Source: Allacma fusca
Taxonomy: Eukaryota > Arthropoda > Collembola > Symphypleona > Sminthuridae
Length of the DNA stretch: 64,000 bases
Assembly: GCA_947179485.1 (NCBI GenBank)
Contig: OX359246.1
Location: 31,248,001-31,312,000 of the forward strand
Direction: 5' to 3'
The notes under the pieces were generated by a model, which was not told the DNA's origin, did no database searches, and saw nothing but the letters and a program-made list of their open reading frames with translations. Shown piece after piece: positions 59,811 through 64,000 of this stretch (positions are counted from its first letter, which is position 1; each line of letters opens with the position of its first letter). Made by a program: the position numbers and the translations under genes.

Positions 59811-62490
59811 TCAGTAGCAAAAACAAAACTTCTTTAAATCATAATCAGTAACACAAATGCTCTGATCGCCATAAATATTCGTTCTGCTAATTTCTCCAGA
59901 AACCCGCCAAGTCCCATCCGTATGACGGGTAGTTGTAGCTTCAAAAGTGGCATTACTAGGTAGGACTGAGAAACTCAAACTATACGTCACTTGCTGAGAC
60001 TTTAGCAGAGGATCATCCGAACTAGTGATATTTTCCGACACATCCTTAACCTTGCTATTGCTTGACTGGAAAACTTGGGCATTGAATATCCTGGAAAGCG
60101 AAAGTGCCATGCACTGTGGGAACCTAATGAACATCCCATTAATGTGGTGCACCACACTCCTCGCAGCTTCATCAAGCAGAGTATTGTTTTCTATCTTAAT
60201 TGACTTCACAGCCCTGCAGACGCAATAGTGATCCGCAATACCAGCATCGAGACAATTCCGATGCAGTGGGACGGGTAAAAACAAACTAATCCCCCTTGGG
60301 ATCTTATCTTGCTTCGAAAGCTCATCGTAGCGATCCCGGACCCTACTTCGAGAAATATTGGCAAGGTCGGCCAAGTCTCGTAGCGTTTCATGAAAATCAA
60401 ATGGAGTGGTCAATCGGTTCCGGTTCCTTATCATATTGCTCACGGCGGGACGATATTCTTCTTTAAACCAATCAGGGAAAACAAAGTACAAGAAAGGCAT
60501 TCGTTCCTCCAGTCTTCCCTGAAGAGTGGATCTTTGACTGCCCCATCGAAGACCGTGGTCACTCATTAGGATCAAAGCCGTGTCTTCTAAATAACCTTCC
60601 CTCCTGAACCATTTTAACGTTTCCAGTAGAGGTTTGTCCCCTACTTTGGCTGCATTGAGGTAATCATGTGTCATGCTCGTGGCCCAGATGAACTGAAAAT
60701 ATCGGCGGGTTTTGTTCATAGTAAATGCCATCTTTTGCATAAAGTCTAAGGAAACCTCAAACCCTATCACAGACCCGTAGCACAAATCTGTTAGCATCAG
60801 TCTGTGGTGTCCGACACGTTTTTCCAGCTGATATGTCAAAGGGGGATAGTAATAGTCCGTGGGGGTTTCCTTGAACCCCTTTTTATTGAAATTGAAGATC
60901 CCCATCCAGACAGCATCTTCCCCATAAGCAGTTCTGTAGCCTTTACCCGCATATGTTTTCCAAATAAAAGGACATTTGTCAAATGTCTTCCCCTTCCAAC
61001 ATGCATTCTCTGGCTCTCTCACACTCTGGCCCGTTAAAGCTGGCACTGTTCAAAATACGCATACAAATTATGTTTGCTTTCAAATTTGTCATATGCATAT
61101 AAATTAAACTTAATATTAAATTACAAATAAAATATAATTATCTGCAGTGCATTCTCTCTTTAAAACAATCCGAAAGGAGGTATCAGAAAAACAGCACGAA
61201 TAAAAAATGATAATACATGAGAATGTAATGTGATCTCTATAATTTTGCTCTAAAAGAGAAAATGCTCTTGCATTTATTGTTAGTAGCTTCTCCTAGTGAG
61301 AGCATCCACCATATGCAATTTACCCATATTCGGAAAAGTATTGTCAGCAACTTTAACGAAGCCATCTAAACCAATAGCGGACAAGTTTTTAGTGAGGTAG
61401 TCATGCGCCAGTGGCATGGTTCGAAGGAAGTTCATGTGAGACATTGCATCGATGCCCAGAATGACCACATTCAGAGTCCGATCCGGAATTGCATCGTTGT
61501 TTCCTGTACTCGAATCAACAACTGTAGATTTCGCAGTTCCGTTATTGGACCTCTGTTTAATCGAATCCTGATTCGCAATTAATTTCTCAACTCGCTTTTC
61601 CACAGACTTTTTCAAATGAACAATTCCAAAGAGGTCAACTGGGACACGTGCGGAGGTGTTATTTTTGATAATTGAGCAATCAATGCGGATGAAGTTCATT
61701 TTCTCTGGGATTTTAATTTTCCTTTCCTTGATATTGATGGGAATGCACTCTCCAGCTAACCTTAAAGATTATGGATTATTATTATTTTAATCATAATATT
61801 ATTTTGCTGTAGGAGGATTTTAAAAGTAATTATTGCAAATTTTACTCGATCTTCTTATCCCCTTTTCCCCGCACGAAGTTTTGGTAGCAGCAATTGAAAT
61901 ATCCATAATTGTTCGGATCTTGTACTTGAAGTAAGTTGGATTCCAAATCTGTTTTAAATATCTGTGGATGCCCTGCAGTGCAGTTAGCAGGCCTGGGATT
62001 TACGTTGTAAGGCAGCATGCTCTTGTCGAATGGATTAAGTACTGGGATGTTGCAGGCCATTTTTCCTGTGAAAATTTTAAATAATAGTAGTATATATCAT
62101 AAAATTAATGCACTGATATTTCTCTTCATTTCTCGAGAATACAGAGCGTGTTGAAATAATAAAAATACCTTGTCGAGCTGGTTCCCAACCTGAAGAGTCA
62201 GAAACCTTAGCACTTGAGAAAAGAGACTCAAATATTGAGCCAGTGGATGACTCATTGTTATCAAAAGGGTGAATCAATGACTTGTATTTCCCAAGTAAAT
62301 GTTTGTATTGAAATGGCACGGAGAAAAGTGAGTTTGTAAAACCGAAATAGAGAACTATGGCTCCACTGAGTAAAACAAGTAAAAGGTAATTTCGCTGAAG
62401 GCCTGTAAAGCTGCTGCTGCTTGTGGTTTGTGACTGTTCTCGACCTCGTTTTAAATACGGATGTAGGAGCTGTTCTAAATCATTCTTCAT
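59811..62490 (-). CDS. DUF229 protein, duplicate 2; presumed nucleophile Ser replaced by Ala
   Basis: Four exons: 62169-62490, 61846-62065, 61324-61760 and 59811-61045. Lengths 322, 220, 437 and 1235 are identical to the 36.9-kb copy and give 737 residues. The N-terminal anchor is YLLLVLLSGAIVLYFGF. The motif order is MACNIPVLNPFDKSMLPY, FNCCYQNF, VVILGIDAMSHMNFLRTMP, NTFPNMVPALTG, MSDHGLRWG and the FCFC end. Here SDHG is intact, but the GIDS motif is GIDA (GAT GCA). The missing Ser may abolish phosphatase- or sulfatase-type chemistry. Start choice: 62490 is conserved with the other duplicate. An earlier in-frame ATG at 62547 is not. No stop or frameshift is seen. Confidence 0.88.
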
Positions 62491-62880
62491 CTTCACGGAA
62501 ATAATATTGGCTACTGACTGTAGTCCCGGGCTAAAAATTATAAACAATTGGTGTAATATTTAACATATAACAGAGAGCATTTTGTCGATAATGTGTAGAC
62601 GGTCATAAATTGTGCAAAGCTTTGTTGCTGAAACATGGCGCCCTCTATTCCCCAAATGATAGGGTTTTAGCAACTACACCAACAGACGTGAATTTTATTC
62701 ATCGAAATAAGTATAACTTTTATTTGACTACAGAATTTATCTGTGCTCAAATAACAATGTTTACGTGACTTTTTTGCATTAAGCATTTTTCGTATTAAAG
62801 ATATTAATATCACAAATAAACTTTTTACTAGGACTAGCGCCCCTGGAATGCAGACTTTCTAAAGACGAACATCCAGTGCT
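62491..62880. other. Upstream flank shared with the other DUF229 duplicate
   Basis: It includes the block at 62627-62685 (AACATGGCGCCCTCTATTCC, then AGGGTTTTAGCAAC) shared with 40286-40345. Similarity appears to end near 62880. Confidence 0.55.
62627..62685 (-). promoter_or_regulatory. Conserved block upstream of DUF229 duplicate 2
   Basis: It is about 140-195 bases before the start codon and shared with the 40.3-kb block. It could be a promoter or 5' UTR element, or simply a recent duplicate. Confidence 0.35.
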
Positions 62881-62899
62881 CGGACTGGGTACAGAAACC

Positions 62900-63130
62900 G
62901 TGTACCCGTACCCATACCCGTACCCGAATATCGGGTACTACAAAATTCTGTACCTATACCCGTACCCATACCCGAGTACCCGGGTAAATTATTTCGGTAC
63001 CCGTACCCGTACCTGAAAATACAATGTAGTACCTGTACCCAAAATTTACCCGTACCCGTAATGTACCCAAAACCTGTACCCGTACCCGAGTATCTATTGT
63101 GTGTACCCGGGTATTACTCGGGTACTGGAA
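62900..63130. repeat. TACCCG-rich simple repeat
   Basis: Stretches of GTACCC and TACCCGTACCC with variants on the plus strand, and GGGTAC in the reverse sense toward the right end. It resembles CGGGT-rich words inside the 31.3-kb hAT-like element, but no terminal duplication was found. Confidence 0.75.
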
Positions 63131-64000
63131 GTTTGGCCGATTTAAAATCCCCGACGACATTATACTGCCCAGCTGAAAAATTTTAATTTGTCAACTTTTT
63201 GAGCTCCACGTTCCCGGGATTTTGGGAATTTTCCCTAGGCGTTAAAGACATCCTATTTGAATTTTTTGAAAAAATTATTTAAGGCATTTTGTGATTTTTT
63301 TAATAAACAATGACGAAATTCAAATCCTACTACCCCTAAATAATAACTTGCTGAATGAAATGAAATGTGTTCTCGCTAATTGGAATTGGGACGGATTCTT
63401 TAATACTAAACTCTCCATAACTTGCTTTTCAACTTGGAGAACAAGAAAAAATTTTGTTTCCGGCTAATCGAACTCTGTGTATAGAAAATGTTATACGGAA
63501 AAATTGGGTTGATCATAATTTTTCCAAGTCAAATATTGCGGTTTCAGGAAATAAATGTGGGAGGCAATATTGAATATTCATTTTATATTACAGCTTTATA
63601 AAACAAACATTCGTAAACTGTCTTTCACATTTATGAAGCCCGAGACGGAGATTTTCGAAAAATGCAGGCAAAATAGGTCTAAAATGCAACCCCATGGAAG
63701 TTTTGAACGCCAAGTTCAGATGTCTGTCAAGTTCTTTTAACATCAAAATTATCAAGATTAATCAAAGGGACTGAAATATAAATATTGCGTGCAAGGAAGG
63801 ATATTTTTCATTCTAAAATGTTTTAAATATTCACCTCAATAAATACTCAAAGTGTCATAAATACCCAGAATTGAAAATGCTCAAATTGCCTGCATAAAAT
63901 GTCTTGGCGTTTTCAAATGGACAACCCTGGGTACTTGTAACGTTAAGAAATGGATCTGCTAATAAATGCTAATTTATTCCGATCTTATCTCGTAAAATAC
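63131..64000. other. No gene seen; hAT-like terminus near the end
   Basis: 63910-63929 reads TTTTCAAATGGACAACCCTG, very like the right end of the 16.0-kb element (TTTTCAAATGGACACCTCTG). If this is a hAT-like right terminus, the rest of the element lies to its left and is degraded. Confidence 0.5.

Noticed and set aside
62875..63140. hAT-like element around the TACCCG repeat
   Set aside because: The ends can be drawn as CAGTGCTCGG and CAGTACCCGA, but no 8-bp duplication fits, so it is listed only as a simple repeat.
1..64000. CRISPR arrays, bacterial operons, rRNA or tRNA genes
   Set aside because: The tandem repeats are eukaryotic satellites without CRISPR spacing. No rRNA sequence was recognised, and I did not see a convincing tRNA, though I could not run a tRNA scan.

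Overview
This window is eukaryotic nuclear DNA from an invertebrate, most likely an arthropod. It is AT-rich, and its genes have short introns with GT/AG borders. A springtail (Collembola) is my best guess: there are several DUF229 genes in a short stretch, paired glycosyltransferases, a CYP3-clan-like P450 and a multi-TM chemoreceptor-like gene. That placement rests on family content only. I rebuilt exon structures by hand from splice sites, reading frame and comparison of paralogues within the window.

Layout. 1-9.2 kb is ordinary gene space: a weak 3' gene end, mitochondrial ribosomal protein S7 (-), a GT49 glucuronyltransferase-like gene (+) and an intact 8-exon glucoside xylosyltransferase-like gene (GXYLT, +). 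10.3-17.1 kb holds a second GXYLT copy on the opposite strand. It is a pseudogene hit by an 843-bp hAT-like insertion in exon 3 and by frameshifts and stops. Its fourth intron carries a repeat-armed foldback element that itself contains a decayed transposase element. 18.2-21.1 kb is a DUF229 gene. About 22-36 kb is an unusual block with strong strand composition asymmetry (C/T-rich left half, G/A-rich right half, switching near 28.5 kb), tandem repeats (40 bp, about 39 bp, about 140 bp and a 261-bp satellite) and several hAT-like insertions, one nested in another. It also holds an intact 7-exon gene (26.0-28.1 kb, -) that resembles SAMD3-like proteins. 36-47.9 kb has a P450 pseudogene fragment, a DUF229 gene, an intact P450 and another DUF229 gene. 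48.8-54.8 kb holds a pogo/Tc1-like element and a 5.1-kb DNA transposon with an intact 679-aa transposase and a DUF4806 accessory gene that starts 9 bases after the transposase stop. 56.6-58.1 kb is a 7TM chemoreceptor-like gene. 59.8-62.5 kb is a DUF229 gene with exon lengths identical to the 36.9-kb copy. The window ends in TACCCG-rich repeat and a hAT-like terminus.

How it fits together. The host genes are mostly secretory-pathway or membrane enzymes (GT49, GT8/GXYLT, the alkaline-phosphatase-like DUF229 proteins and P450). There is no operon-like organisation among them. Gene duplication (GXYLT pair, DUF229 pair, P450 plus fragment) and transposon bombardment dominate. The most interesting items are the two-gene transposon, the strand-skewed block with its intact gene, the nested insertions with clear target-site duplications, and the reciprocal loss of active-site motif residues in the DUF229 pair.
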